Shown here: positions 17,662-26,650 of the stretch, piece by piece
Layout: every line of letters starts with the position of its first letter
Position numbering within the stretch: position 1 is the stretch's first letter
Program-made: the position numbers and the translations under genes
The notes under the pieces: model-generated
Seen by the model: the letters and a program-made list of their open reading frames with translations, nothing else
Database searches by the model: none
What the model was told of the DNA's origin: nothing
NCBI RefSeq assembly: GCF_008087665.1
Contig: NZ_CP042912.1
Location: forward strand, 5,890,001 to 5,954,000
Direction of reading: 5' to 3'
Length of the DNA: 64,000 bases
Source of the DNA: Mariniblastus fucicola
GTDB taxonomy: Bacteria > Planctomycetota > Planctomycetia > Pirellulales > Pirellulaceae

Positions 17662-18249
17662 ATGGCCAGCGTCCAAATTCCCGAACAAAAGCGGGATATC
17701 ACCGATCCAACTGAAATTGCTGAATTCCTGAAACCGTTCGGCATCGTCTATGAACAGTGGGATGTCGAAGGTCGTATCGGCGCCGAAGCTACGAACGAAG
17801 AAATCCTCGACGCTTACTCGCCCGAGATCGAGCGACTGAAGGAAGCTCACGGTTTCGTTACCGCCGATGTGATCAATGTTAGCCCGGAGACTCCGGGGCT
17901 GGACGACATGCTGGCCAAGTTCGACAAAGAGCATTTGCACACCGAAGACGAAGTTCGCTTTACGGTCAAAGGCAGCGGCGTGTTCCACATCAACCCGGAA
18001 ACGGCTCCGGTCTTTTCCGTCACCGTTGAGTCCGGAGACTTGATCAGCGTTCCCAAAGGCACGCATCACTGGTTCAATCTTTGCGGCGACAAAACGATTC
18101 GTTGCATTCGCTTGTTCGAAGACATGAGCGGCTGGACGCCTCATTACATGGAGCAGCCAGTCCACGAGGACTATTCGCCGCTTTGCATGGGCCCGTCGTA
18201 TCTCGAAGGTGGTGAAGGCGAAGATTTCAAGAGCGCTGTCGAGATTTAA
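17662..18249 (+). CDS. mtnD: Acireductone dioxygenase (methionine salvage)
   Basis: 195 residues, a cupin-fold enzyme of the ARD family. With bound Fe it converts acireductone and O2 to 2-keto-4-methylthiobutyrate and formate. The metal ligands are visible as HLHTEDEVRF (His, His, Glu, near 93-102) and GTHHWFNL near 133, the normal ARD pattern. The length fits the family. mtnC, whose product makes the acireductone substrate, lies two genes downstream, so this is a partial methionine-salvage group. The other salvage genes are not in the window. Confidence 0.92.
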   Translation: MASVQIPEQKRDITDPTEIAEFLKPFGIVYEQWDVEGRIGAEATNEEILDAYSPEIERLKEAHGFVTADVINVSPETPGLDDMLAKFDKEHLHTEDEVRFTVKGSGVFHINPETAPVFSVTVESGDLISVPKGTHHWFNLCGDKTIRCIRLFEDMSGWTPHYMEQPVHEDYSPLCMGPSYLEGGEGEDFKSAVEI

Positions 18250-18335
18250 GCTTTGCCTTCGGCGCTCGGTCGCAGGTTAAACGCGACGTCGTTGCGGCCT
18301 CTCGCCGCCAGAAACGCGATCTCAATGGAGCAGGC

Positions 18336-19766
18336 TTGAACTTTCTGCAAACGATTCCTGTTTGGGCCCTGCTCTTTTTCTTCTTCATTGCACCGTCGAC
18401 ACACGGTCAGACTCAGCCACCGACGCCTGAGCTCAGCAGGCTGTTGGAAGTTTGCCACATCGTCGCCGATCACCACGCTGAACCGCCGACGATGCAGCAG
18501 CTGGTTTTGCTGGCTGCAAAGTCCATTCACCACTCGCAAGAAACCGTTTCGGCAAAAGACCTGAGCCAACAGATTTCGAGGCTCCGGACGGACCAGGAAT
18601 TCCTGTCGCTGCTGCAATCGACCATCAAAAATTCCGACGCTTTTGACGCAACCGTTGCGATCGAGAACTTCCTGGAGCGAATCCCCGGCACCGGACGGTT
18701 GATAGATCTTGAAGCCGCCAAACATGACGTTCAGGCCAAACCGAACGGGCTCGTTGGCGTTGGCATCGCTCTTTCCATTGAGCAAAACCAGCCGCTCATT
18801 TCGGAATGTTTCTACGGCGGACCTGCCTCAATAGCTGGTGTAAAAAGCAACGATACAATCCTCGAAATCGATGGCAAGCCGACTGCAGGGCAAAGTCTCA
18901 ACGAAATCGTCAGCCAGCTTCGCGGAGCAGCGGATTCCAAAGTAGCACTGCTCTTGCAACATCCGACCGCAGGGACACGCACCGTTGTTGTTACGAGAAA
19001 CGTAACCTTTATCCCCACCGTGACCGGTGCCTTTCAAAATGACGATGGCAAATGGAATTATCGGCTGAAGGACCATCCGGAACTGGCGTTGCTGCGGATC
19101 GATCGCTTCGGAAACGGAACTGCCGAAGAACTTGAAAAACTCAGCCTTTTGCTCGACCGCACACGGCCTGCCGGCATCATCCTCGACCTACGAGCCGGCG
19201 GAGGAGCATTGCATGACGTCGTTAACGTCGCCGACAAGTTTCTTGACGCGGGAAGAATCGGAAGCACAACGATCGCTGAAGCCGAAACCATTCACCGGTC
19301 GAACGACGGTTGCCTGTTTGAGGATATTCCGATCGTTGTGCTGACTTCGACGACATCCAGCTCCAGCAGCGCATTTCTTGCCGCCGCACTGCAAGACCGC
19401 GATCGGGCCGTTGTCGTTGGCGAACCGACCAACGGAGCGTCTTACCTTCGCAGTCAATTCGATTTGAACAACGGAGACAAAGTCATCATCCCGTCGGGCT
19501 ACATCCGGCGCATCAACGGTACGAAGCTGTTCACGCTCGAAAACCCGATCTTGATCACTCACAATGCTCGGCGACGCATGCGAGACGAAAACTTCAATCG
19601 CAAATCTGCCAACATGGTGTTTCCAAATTTCGTCGTATTCGCCGATCGGAACACGCCTGAGTTATTGGCGGCGGTAAGCAAACAACCCGAATCAAAAACC
19701 CACAACGACCCAATTTTGACCAACGCCGTTTCGGTGCTTCGTCGAATGACGGGCAGCACGGACTGA
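18336..19766 (+). CDS. S41 (C-terminal processing peptidase)-like secreted PDZ protein, possibly inactive
   Basis: 476 residues read from a TTG start at 18336, giving MNFLQTIPVWALLFFFFIAP, a clear signal peptide. A PDZ domain lies at about 150-225 (SIAGVKSNDTILEIDGKPTAG). The S41 core follows (LALLRIDRFGNGTAEELEK; GIILDLRAGGGAL; TSSSSSAFLAAALQDRDRAV near 335-355). In CtpA-type enzymes the catalytic Lys sits in a GKG motif after GEP. Here the equivalent reads GEPTNGASYL, so the Lys appears to be missing. The gene sits between mtnD and mtnC on the same strand. Whether this is more than operon sharing is unknown. Confidence 0.78.
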   Translation: MNFLQTIPVWALLFFFFIAPSTHGQTQPPTPELSRLLEVCHIVADHHAEPPTMQQLVLLAAKSIHHSQETVSAKDLSQQISRLRTDQEFLSLLQSTIKNSDAFDATVAIENFLERIPGTGRLIDLEAAKHDVQAKPNGLVGVGIALSIEQNQPLISECFYGGPASIAGVKSNDTILEIDGKPTAGQSLNEIVSQLRGAADSKVALLLQHPTAGTRTVVVTRNVTFIPTVTGAFQNDDGKWNYRLKDHPELALLRIDRFGNGTAEELEKLSLLLDRTRPAGIILDLRAGGGALHDVVNVADKFLDAGRIGSTTIAEAETIHRSNDGCLFEDIPIVVLTSTTSSSSSAFLAAALQDRDRAVVVGEPTNGASYLRSQFDLNNGDKVIIPSGYIRRINGTKLFTLENPILITHNARRRMRDENFNRKSANMVFPNFVVFADRNTPELLAAVSKQPESKTHNDPILTNAVSVLRRMTGSTD

Positions 19767-19817
19767 TCTACAATCTCCGCCATCGCACTTCCCCACAAAG
19801 ATTCCAAGCTCGCAAAA

Positions 19818-20561
19818 ATGATTGAAATTAGCGCTGACGTTATCCTTCTCGACATCGAAGGCACCACCTCATCGATCGACTTTGTCCACGACGTCATGTT
19901 TCCGTTTGCACGAAAGCGGGTTCCCGGCTTTGTTGCGTCGAACTGGGATTCTCCGGAGCTCAACGGATGCATCGAACTGCTGTCCGAAGACCTTGGCAAA
20001 GAATCAGTCGCAGCCTGGCTTTCGGGTAACGCCGAATCGAATCAGCAATCCGTCATCGATGCGGTGGTCGACATGATTGACAACGACGTCAAAGCAACCG
20101 GACTTAAACAGCTTCAGGGCATCATTTGGAAATCGGGTTTCCACAGCGGCGAACTGGTGGCTCATTTATATAAGGACACCGCACCAGCACTCGAGCGTTG
20201 GAAAGATGCGGGGCTCGATCTGCGAATCTATTCATCCGGCAGCATCGCCGCCCAGAAGCTGTTTTTCGGGCACAGTGTCGCGGGAGATCTGCTGCATCTG
20301 TTTTCGGCGAACTACGACACAACGACGGGGCCGAAGAAAGAAGCGGAGAGCTATCACCGAATCGCGGCCGATATTGGAGTCGATGCGGATCAAATCGTTT
20401 TTGTTAGCGATGTTCCCGCCGAATTGGACGCCGCCGCCGAAGCAGGATTTCAAACCGTGCTTAGTTTGCGTCCCGGAAATGCTGTTGTTGAGAACGCCGA
20501 CGACTACCAGCAAATTGAGTCATTTGAGCAGCTTTTGGTCGCGCCAAACCAACTGTCCTAG
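19818..20561 (+). CDS. mtnC: Enolase-phosphatase E1 (methionine salvage)
   Basis: 247 residues of the HAD superfamily. It converts 2,3-diketo-5-methylthiopentyl-1-phosphate to the acireductone used by MtnD. HAD motif I is LLDIEGTTSSIDFVHD (residues 10-25), with the family-typical EGTT. Motif II is YSSGS near 131. The motif III/IV area is GPKKEAESYHRIA ... IVFVSDVPAELDAA near 175-205. The length fits the family. The start ATG at 19818 is preceded by a purine-rich stretch. It is followed by a weak terminator. Confidence 0.93.
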   Translation: MIEISADVILLDIEGTTSSIDFVHDVMFPFARKRVPGFVASNWDSPELNGCIELLSEDLGKESVAAWLSGNAESNQQSVIDAVVDMIDNDVKATGLKQLQGIIWKSGFHSGELVAHLYKDTAPALERWKDAGLDLRIYSSGSIAAQKLFFGHSVAGDLLHLFSANYDTTTGPKKEAESYHRIAADIGVDADQIVFVSDVPAELDAAAEAGFQTVLSLRPGNAVVENADDYQQIESFEQLLVAPNQLS

Positions 20562-20582
20562 CAGTAACTTGCCGCCATTGCT

Positions 20583-20608
20583 GAAGCCATCATTTTTGGC
20601 TTCGTTTT
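20583..20608 (+). terminator. Possible terminator after mtnC
   Basis: A 6-bp stem GAAGCC / GGCTTC with a 9-nt loop is followed by GTTTTG. The hairpin is short and the T tract weak. Confidence 0.4.
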
Positions 20609-20953
20609 GTTCACCGCGAAACTATTTGCCTAAAAAGCCATTCGATGGAGTGGGCATCAACCTCGTCGACAAACGGCTCTGGCGTTGTTCAGTACAGGCC
20701 ATATCGTCCGAAACGCCGCAAATAGTGGCCTTTTCTGTAAAGCTAACTGCCGCGAAACAGGTCTCGGCAAAACGCATCAGCTAAATTCACAATTGGCCAA
20801 ATTTGTGCCCTTGCTAACGCAAGCCCAAATATATTGCGGGGCTTAGGGCGCCTTTCTGAGAGAAATGCGCGAATTTATGGTTAAATAATTCTGCTTTGGG
20901 GTATAATTCTGCAACCTTATGAAATTAATCCTTGGTCTTTTTTTGAGTGATTT
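20609..20953. other. Intergenic region upstream of the DUF1559 gene
   Basis: No gene is seen in this stretch. It becomes AT-rich from about 20870 and contains a promoter-like -10 box. Confidence 0.5.
20902..20907 (+). promoter_or_regulatory. Candidate -10 box TATAAT of the DUF1559 gene
   Basis: A perfect TATAAT lies 47 bp upstream of the ATG in an AT-rich stretch. No good -35 hexamer is seen at the right spacing. Confidence 0.4.
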
Positions 20954-21952
20954 ATGAAACGTTCACAGAAGCGATATGGCTTCACCCTCGTTGAGCTTTT
21001 GGTCGTCATTGCCATCATCGGAATTCTGATCGGCATGCTTTTGCCAGCTGTTCAGCAAGTTCGCGAAGCAGCACGTCGCACACAATGCATGAACAACATG
21101 CGTCAGATTGCACTTGCTTGTTTGAACTTTGAAAGTGCTCACATGCGGTTCCCTACGGGTGCCCTTGGTGTCGCTGACCCAGTTCTTCCTGGTGTTGAAC
21201 CACAACGTATGGGTCTGCTTGCACAGATCCTTCCACACATCGAAGCAAACAACGTTGCTGCCATGTGTGAGCCAAACCTGAGCACCAAGCGCTACGGCGA
21301 TGACGGAGCTGGTTACGGTGTTTGGATTAACTACAACCTTGCCGGTGGAGCGACAACTCGCTTCGCAGCTCTTTACAACATTCCAGCTTTCCGCTGCCCA
21401 ACGGATTCAGTTCCGTCAACTGACAAAACAGCTGACGTAACTCGCACCTACGGTGTTGGACCAAGTAGCGTTACTGTTACTTTGGGTGGCTGGGGCGACT
21501 GGTCAAGTAACCTGCTTGGCGAAGAGTACGGCCTGACAAACTACATCGGTGTCGCTGGTGTACTTGGTGATGACTCAAGCGAGTCTGACAACTGGAGTGC
21601 TCACGACGGAATGTTCCTTAACCGTAGCCGCACCACGTTCGGTCGCATGTCTGACGGATCAAGTAACATCATCATGATGGGCGAAGTTGTTACTGAGCCT
21701 CTTGATGAATGGCCTTGGCCCGGCGAAACTGTCGGTCGAGCCTGGATTGGTACTCACACGATCGGAACAGTATTCTGGCCCGATAGCAGTTGGGGACCGG
21801 CCCAGCTCTTCGAATACGCAAGCGGCCACCCAGGCACTGTTAGCTTCTCACGTGGCGATGGTTCAGTGGGTGCTGTTAGCGAAGACACTGACGCAACAGT
21901 CATTCGCAACATGTCTGGTATCGCAGACGGAACCGTTGCTTCGATCGACTAG
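20954..21952 (+). CDS. DUF1559 domain protein with prepilin-type N-terminal cleavage/methylation signal
   Basis: 332 residues. The N-terminus [20 protein letters not shown] is a type IV/type II secretion pseudopilin signal, with prepilin peptidase cleavage predicted after Gly10 and Glu at +5. The DUF1559 (SBP_bac_10) domain fills the rest and ends with the typical [11 protein letters not shown] motif near residue 300. This family is strongly expanded in Planctomycetes, so the gene is a lineage marker. Codon choice is visibly different from its neighbours, with many T-ending codons (GCT, CTT, GTT), which suggests high expression. A small lipoprotein gene follows after 31 bp, a common pairing. 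The exact function of DUF1559 proteins is not established. Confidence 0.93.
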   Translation: MKRSQKRYGFTLVELLVVIAIIGILIGMLLPAVQQVREAARRTQCMNNMRQIALACLNFESAHMRFPTGALGVADPVLPGVEPQRMGLLAQILPHIEANNVAAMCEPNLSTKRYGDDGAGYGVWINYNLAGGATTRFAALYNIPAFRCPTDSVPSTDKTADVTRTYGVGPSSVTVTLGGWGDWSSNLLGEEYGLTNYIGVAGVLGDDSSESDNWSAHDGMFLNRSRTTFGRMSDGSSNIIMMGEVVTEPLDEWPWPGETVGRAWIGTHTIGTVFWPDSSWGPAQLFEYASGHPGTVSFSRGDGSVGAVSEDTDATVIRNMSGIADGTVASID

Positions 21953-21983
21953 TTTTACTTAAACTTTTAGAAAGTTATTGACA

Positions 21984-22151
21984 ATGAAATTTGTACTTTC
22001 GGCGCTATTGGTTGCTGGTAGTTTCGTCGTTTCCTTTGGCGGCTGCTCAGATTCCACAGAGATTACTGAGCCAGATAAAGAAAACGTAAGCACCGAAGCT
22101 GTAGATTCTTCTGCAGCAGGTGTTGAATCACAATCAACAACTGTTGACTGA
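21984..22151 (+). CDS. Small lipoprotein downstream of DUF1559 gene
   Basis: A 55-codon gene starting ATGAAATTTGTA. The product begins MKFVLSALLVAGSFVVSFGG, followed by Cys, so it has a signal peptide with lipobox FGGC at about residues 18-21. The mature ~35 residues are acidic and Ser/Thr rich (DSTEITEPDKENVSTEAVD) with no domain. It shares the biased codon use of the upstream gene and ends 25 bp before a strong terminator, so the two form one transcript. It is probably an outer-surface or periplasmic anchor peptide, but the function is unknown. Confidence 0.78.
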   Translation: MKFVLSALLVAGSFVVSFGGCSDSTEITEPDKENVSTEAVDSSAAGVESQSTTVD

Positions 22152-22175
22152 TAGACGTCTGTATCAGATTCATGA

Positions 22176-22204
22176 AAGCCTCGAGCTCAGCTCGAGGCTT
22201 TTTT
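22176..22204 (+). terminator. Rho-independent terminator of the DUF1559/lipoprotein operon
   Basis: An 11-bp perfect stem AAGCCTCGAGC / GCTCGAGGCTT with a 3-nt loop is followed by TTTT. Confidence 0.92.
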
Positions 22205-22639
22205 CATGTCTGTGCCTGTGGCTCCGGTCGATTGCCGCCACCATTAATCGCGGAACGAGAGCGTGGATTGATGGAACCAATCGCCATGGATTGATGGCAG
22301 AGAGATCGCCATATTGTGACCGGATCAGCTGACCATGCATTGCTGAACTTGAACCGACAGAAGCAACTATTTCGCTATTTGAAGTTGGTTCACGGACGCT
22401 TCCACTAACGACCTTCTTTTCGCCACGCAGCGAATGCCATCCAAGTAACGATCGCCATCCAAGCAACGATCGCCATCCAAGCAACGATCGCCAAATTGGC
22501 CGAGTGATGATCACGATGGCCGAGGCAACATTCTCGCAACCGCCTGCACCTCACGATGTGCACGAAAGCGGCTTTAAATCAGTGCCGGACTAAACATGAA
22601 AGCGATTCCACAACAGCCTGGGGACTCGATCGATCACAC
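22205..22639. other. Repeat-bearing intergenic region
   Basis: No convincing gene is seen. It contains two near copies of TGGATTGATGG (around 22263 and 22288) and the 18-bp tandem array at 22439-22492. Confidence 0.5.
22439..22492. repeat. Three 18-bp tandem repeats
   Basis: The unit is atccaagcaacgatcgcc. Copies two and three are identical and the first has one change (GTAACG for GCAACG). There is no spacer between units. Confidence 0.92.
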
Positions 22640-23707
22640 TTACGACCGCACCGGTGACTCGTGCTTTCCGAACACCATGCGTCCGGCGCTGGTTTGCAAC
22701 ATGCTGGTCACCGCGATTTCGATTTCCTTGCCAATGTGCGGGCGACCATCCTCGATCACGATCATCGTCCCATCGTCAAGGTAGCCGACTCCCTGCCCCG
22801 GTCCCTCACCGGCTTTCACAACCTTCAGTTTGATCTTTTCGCCGGGCAAGAACACTGGTTTCAGCGAGTTCGCGATTTCATTCAGGTTAATTACGGGCAC
22901 GTTTTGTAGCTTGGCAACTTTATTGAGGTTGAAATCGCCGGTGACGACTTTGCCCTCAAGGTGCCGAGCCAGCATCAACAGCTTCATATCCACCGGCTGG
23001 CCCTGCATTTCAGGCAGCTCTCGATCATAGACCTTGAAGTCTATGGACGGATTGTTCCGCAGCCGATCAAGCACATCCAGCCCACGACGGCCACGTGAGC
23101 GACGCATTTTGTCACTGCTATCGGCAATTGCCTGCAGCTCGGCAAGCACAAAGCGAGGCATGATCAGCTGATTGTCCAGTATCCCCGTATCGATAATGTC
23201 CGCGATCCGGCCATCGATCACGACGCTGGTATCCAGAATGTATGGTTTGAGCCCTTTAACGTCTTTGCTGAATTCGACATAGGGAATAACAAAGCGGAAA
23301 TCGTCCTTGGTCTGCCACAGCAAGCTAATACAGGAATAGCAAACTGAGGCTCCGATAAACGTAACGATCACACTCCGGAGAAACTCGGGGCGAATGCCGA
23401 TTGTCTGAGCTTCGAGCAATCCGAACAGCGGCATCAATGCGACGTTGATGACGTAGGTTAAAAACAACCCAACCACCAAGCCGAAATAGACGCTGGAAAT
23501 CATGTCAATTCGCTTGTTGGTGATCAACAGGTCGGCAACGATCGTTCCAACAGAACCGAACAGAAAGACACCAAAGATCAACCAGATGGCAGCCCGATTC
23601 ACTTCTGCATTGTCATTCGCCATCGACCCATTGATCAAAGACACCCCCAGACCGACCGCGACGATCAGGAAGCAGGTTCTGAGAATCCAGAGTGGCAAGT
23701 TGTTCAC
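22640..23707 (-). CDS. PIN/TRAM domain membrane protein (YacL-like)
   Basis: 355 residues. Four hydrophobic helices fill the first ~135 residues. A PIN nuclease-like domain follows, starting with YILDTSVVIDGRIADIIDTG near 156-175, whose acidic residues form the metal site. A TRAM domain at the C-terminus (about 285-345; EKIKLKVVKAGEGPGQGVGY) is an RNA-binding OB fold. This is the layout of Bacillus YacL and related putative membrane RNases. The RNA target is unknown. It is followed on the minus strand by a long intergenic region. Confidence 0.88.
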   Translation of the reverse strand: MNNLPLWILRTCFLIVAVGLGVSLINGSMANDNAEVNRAAIWLIFGVFLFGSVGTIVADLLITNKRIDMISSVYFGLVVGLFLTYVINVALMPLFGLLEAQTIGIRPEFLRSVIVTFIGASVCYSCISLLWQTKDDFRFVIPYVEFSKDVKGLKPYILDTSVVIDGRIADIIDTGILDNQLIMPRFVLAELQAIADSSDKMRRSRGRRGLDVLDRLRNNPSIDFKVYDRELPEMQGQPVDMKLLMLARHLEGKVVTGDFNLNKVAKLQNVPVINLNEIANSLKPVFLPGEKIKLKVVKAGEGPGQGVGYLDDGTMIVIEDGRPHIGKEIEIAVTSMLQTSAGRMVFGKHESPVRS

Positions 23708-23993
23708 GATAAAATCTCCGACGCTGTCGGAGCCGAGCCGACGTGATACAGAATCTACTATTTACTAAAACGACTATCGCAGACTGAAGTTCGCAGCAAA
23801 AGCAGATTTGTTGCTACAATTCCCGTTAAAACGCCTGTTTATCGGGGATAACGGAACGATTCCAACATTTTGCGGACGCAATCTGCCGACTGCCAATCCG
23901 TCCGGAAAACGCCTCGAAAGCCAGAAATCCGTCGATGTCGAAGCGGGCAGCATTCTAACGACATCGCGGGGCAGCGTGTTAGCCAGGAAATCG

Positions 23994-25148
23994 TTATTGG
24001 CAAATTCTGGAGTAAGTTTGCTCGCAAAAATGATCGGTCATCCCGGCGATGTACTCGACAGCCATCCGGCGGACTCCCGTTTTCTCACTCCGTTGCTGAT
24101 ACTTTTCCGGAAAGAGTTCCGGTCGCTCGCAGTATTTGGCAAACATTTCCTTGAGCCGCTGTTGAGCTCGTTGGCGAATCGCAATCAGATCAGGATGCCG
24201 ATAGACATTGCGATACAGGAATGCCTCAAGTTCACGTTTCTGTTCCGCCAACTCCGTTGGATGCTCAATTAAAAAATCAGAGTTCATCGCCTCTGTGGCC
24301 GAGGCAAACGCACGATCCTGAAGCTGTCCTGCACAATGCGAAATCAGACTGGTCACTTGCCGTTCCACCAGCTGATGAACGATCGCCTTGCGAGTTAGAT
24401 CGTCATTGAGATTGGTGTACTTGTCGCGGACCCGTTTTAACGCATCGCGAATTAGCTGAACGGACGACATCTCCTCGATCGTCACCAGCTTCAGCTTGAC
24501 CGCATCGTCGGTGTCATGCGCGTCGTAAGTTGTGCTGTCGGCAGCGTCGACCAGTTGGACTTCCAGCAGTGGACGGGGGCCGTCTGTTTTCGTTTTATCG
24601 ATCCGCTTTTGCTGTCCGGCGAGTACTTCGTAAGTCAGATTCAAGCCCGGAAACTCCTGGTACCGGATTTCGATCTCTTCGGCGATCGTGAGTGCGAACT
24701 GGTTGTGAGAAAAACCGCCTTCGTCCGCGATACACTCATGGAGCGCGTCCTCACCAGCGTGGCCGTAAGGCGGATGGCCAATGTCGTGCATCAAGGCAAG
24801 CGCTTCGATCAAATCCTCGTTCAAGCCAAGCACTCGGCCGATCGTTCGAGCAATCGTCGCGACTTCCTGAGTATGCGTCAGCCGCGTGCGATGATAGTCC
24901 CCCATTTCACCGGTGAAGACTTGCATCTTTCCCGAGAGCCGGCGGTACGCAGAGCTATGCAGAATCCGGTCGCGATCACGCTGATACGGCCCGCGGTAAG
25001 AGTGCTCTTCCTGGGGATATTTGCGGCCGGCGGAGTCACAGCTTCTCATCGCCCAGGGCGCGAGCAGCGTCTTCTCTCGCTCTTCCACCCAGGACAGCGA
25101 ATCATCGCCACCGTTCGAAGTCGAGCTCGGTTTATTGTGGTCAGTCAT
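23994..25148 (-). CDS. dgt: Deoxyguanosinetriphosphate triphosphohydrolase-like HD protein
   Basis: 384 residues of the dGTPase family, which cleaves dGTP to deoxyguanosine and triphosphate and so tunes dNTP pools. The HD metal site is visible: RLTHTQEVA (first His) near 89, MHDIGHPPYGHAGEDALHE near 119-137 (HD pair and following His), and later VDAADSTTYDAHDTDDA near 211 (fourth ligand Asp). The leader RDRDRILHSSAYRRLSGKMQ is typical. The C-terminal ~60 residues are helical. It stands alone between the PIN-TRAM gene and the aldolase gene. Confidence 0.88.
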   Translation of the reverse strand: MTDHNKPSSTSNGGDDSLSWVEEREKTLLAPWAMRSCDSAGRKYPQEEHSYRGPYQRDRDRILHSSAYRRLSGKMQVFTGEMGDYHRTRLTHTQEVATIARTIGRVLGLNEDLIEALALMHDIGHPPYGHAGEDALHECIADEGGFSHNQFALTIAEEIEIRYQEFPGLNLTYEVLAGQQKRIDKTKTDGPRPLLEVQLVDAADSTTYDAHDTDDAVKLKLVTIEEMSSVQLIRDALKRVRDKYTNLNDDLTRKAIVHQLVERQVTSLISHCAGQLQDRAFASATEAMNSDFLIEHPTELAEQKRELEAFLYRNVYRHPDLIAIRQRAQQRLKEMFAKYCERPELFPEKYQQRSEKTGVRRMAVEYIAGMTDHFCEQTYSRICQ

Positions 25149-25166
25149 ATTTTTCTAAATGCCAAC

Positions 25167-25190
25167 GGGCCACCTGAATTCAGGTGACCC
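25167..25190. repeat. Palindromic hairpin between dgt and aldolase genes
   Basis: The core CACCTGAATTCAGGTG is a perfect 16-bp palindrome. Outer bases GGG/CCC extend it with one mismatch. It lies just upstream of dgt and could be an operator or a weak terminator. There is no T run after it in the minus direction. Confidence 0.55.
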
Positions 25191-25261
25191 GCAGGAGATT
25201 CTCTGGAAGTAAGCAGCCCAAGTCGCAAACGCAAAGCCACAAATGTGGCTCGGATAGAAAG

Positions 25262-25289
25262 CACCGCTGAAACATTCGACTCAGCGGTG
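25262..25289 (-). terminator. Possible terminator of the aldolase gene
   Basis: A 9-bp perfect stem CACCGCTGA / TCAGCGGTG is followed in the minus direction by CTTTCT. A second small hairpin (AGCCAC / GTGGCT, 25235-25250) follows. The T tract is weak. Confidence 0.5.
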
Positions 25290-25342
25290 GCTTGATCGAG
25301 GCAAAGCCAGACTTTCCTTTTCCCGTTTGCGAGAAAGCGACC

Positions 25343-26425
25343 CTAGCTCAGGCCTTCGCAGCGGTTGATGCAGTTCAAATCTTCGAAAGCCACTTTCAGG
25401 CGGTCAACGAAAGACTGCTCGCCTTTTCGCAACCACGCGCGAGGATCGTAGAACTTCTTGTTGGGAACATCGTCGCCATCCGGATTGCCAAGCTGAGTCT
25501 GCAAGTAGCCTTCATTGCCCTTGTAGTACTCGAGAACGCCTTTCCAGGTCGCCCACTGCATGTCGGTATCAAGATTCATCTTGATCGCACCGTACTCAAT
25601 GGCTTCGCGAATCTCTTCACGCGACGAACCAGATCCGCCGTGGAAAACAAAGTTCACTGGCAGATCGCCGGTACCAAATTTTTCCTTGATGTGGTCCTGT
25701 GAGTTCTTCAGGATGATCGGCTGAAGCGAAACGTTGCCCGGCTTGTAGACGCCGTGAACGTTGCCGAATGCTGCAGCGATTGTGAAGCGCGGCGAGATCT
25801 TGTTGAGGGCTTCGTAGAAGTCAGAAACTTCCGATGGCTGAGTGTAGAGCTTACTACTGTCGACATCGGTGTTGTCCACGCCGTCTTCTTCGCCACCGGT
25901 GATTCCAAGCTCGATTTCGATCAGCATGTCAACTTTGTTCATGCGCTCGAAGTACTTGCAGCAGATCTCGATGTTCTCTTCGAGCGGCTCTTCCGACAGG
26001 TCAAGCATGTGAGAACTGTAGAGTGGCTTGCCAGTCGCAGCGTAATGCTTTTCGCTGGCGGCAATCAATCCGTCGATCCACGGAAGAAGTTTCTTGGCAC
26101 AGTGATCGGTGTGCAGCACGACCGGAACGCCGTAGTGTTCAGCCATCGCGTGAACGTGCTGGGCACCCGAAACGCAACCTGCGATTGCAGCCGCCTGGTT
26201 GTCATTCGAAAGACTCTTGCCAGCGAAGAAAGTTCCACCACCGTTGGAGAACTGAATCATGACCGGGGAGTTGACTGCTGCAGCGGCTTCCAGAACGGCG
26301 TTGATCGAATTGGTTCCGACAACGTTAACGGCTGGCATCGCATAATTGTTCTCGTTCGCGTTACGCAGCAAACGGTCGAGTGCTTCTCCGGTTACAACGC
26401 CCGGCTTGATTTGTGAGTCGCTCAT
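25343..26425 (-). CDS. fbaA: Class II fructose-bisphosphate aldolase
   Basis: 360 residues from the ATG giving MSDSQIKPGVVTGEALDRLL. An upstream ATG at 26479 adds 18 residues unlike the family. It cleaves fructose-1,6-bisphosphate in glycolysis and gluconeogenesis using zinc. Zinc and active-site motifs are visible: VVLHTDHCAKKLLPWID near 104-120, IELGITGGEEDGV near 175-187, FGNVHGVYKPGN near 224, and FVFHGGSGSS near 261. The length and the YSSHMLDLSEE loop match the E. coli class IIA form. No glycolytic genes are adjacent, although pyk lies 8 kb away. Confidence 0.95.
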   Translation of the reverse strand: MSDSQIKPGVVTGEALDRLLRNANENNYAMPAVNVVGTNSINAVLEAAAAVNSPVMIQFSNGGGTFFAGKSLSNDNQAAAIAGCVSGAQHVHAMAEHYGVPVVLHTDHCAKKLLPWIDGLIAASEKHYAATGKPLYSSHMLDLSEEPLEENIEICCKYFERMNKVDMLIEIELGITGGEEDGVDNTDVDSSKLYTQPSEVSDFYEALNKISPRFTIAAAFGNVHGVYKPGNVSLQPIILKNSQDHIKEKFGTGDLPVNFVFHGGSGSSREEIREAIEYGAIKMNLDTDMQWATWKGVLEYYKGNEGYLQTQLGNPDGDDVPNKKFYDPRAWLRKGEQSFVDRLKVAFEDLNCINRCEGLS

Positions 26426-26650
26426 GAAATGAAATCTGTGGTTAGGTAATAATGGTTGATATTCGAATTCGGAGGCCACGACATTGTCCGAATCTCAGCG
26501 AGCATTATCTGTCACCTTGCACGTAAAACAATGGCAACAAGGGCTTCCTTGCGAGTTTTAACCTATCAGGGAATAACAGACCTCGAAGATGGCTAACGGG
26601 AACCAGCCATTCCTAAGCCGCAACCCTGCCGTGGCTCACTTGTGAACATC

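Noticed and set aside
22439-22492. CRISPR array
   Set aside because: Units are 18 bp and directly adjacent with no spacers, and no cas genes are present.
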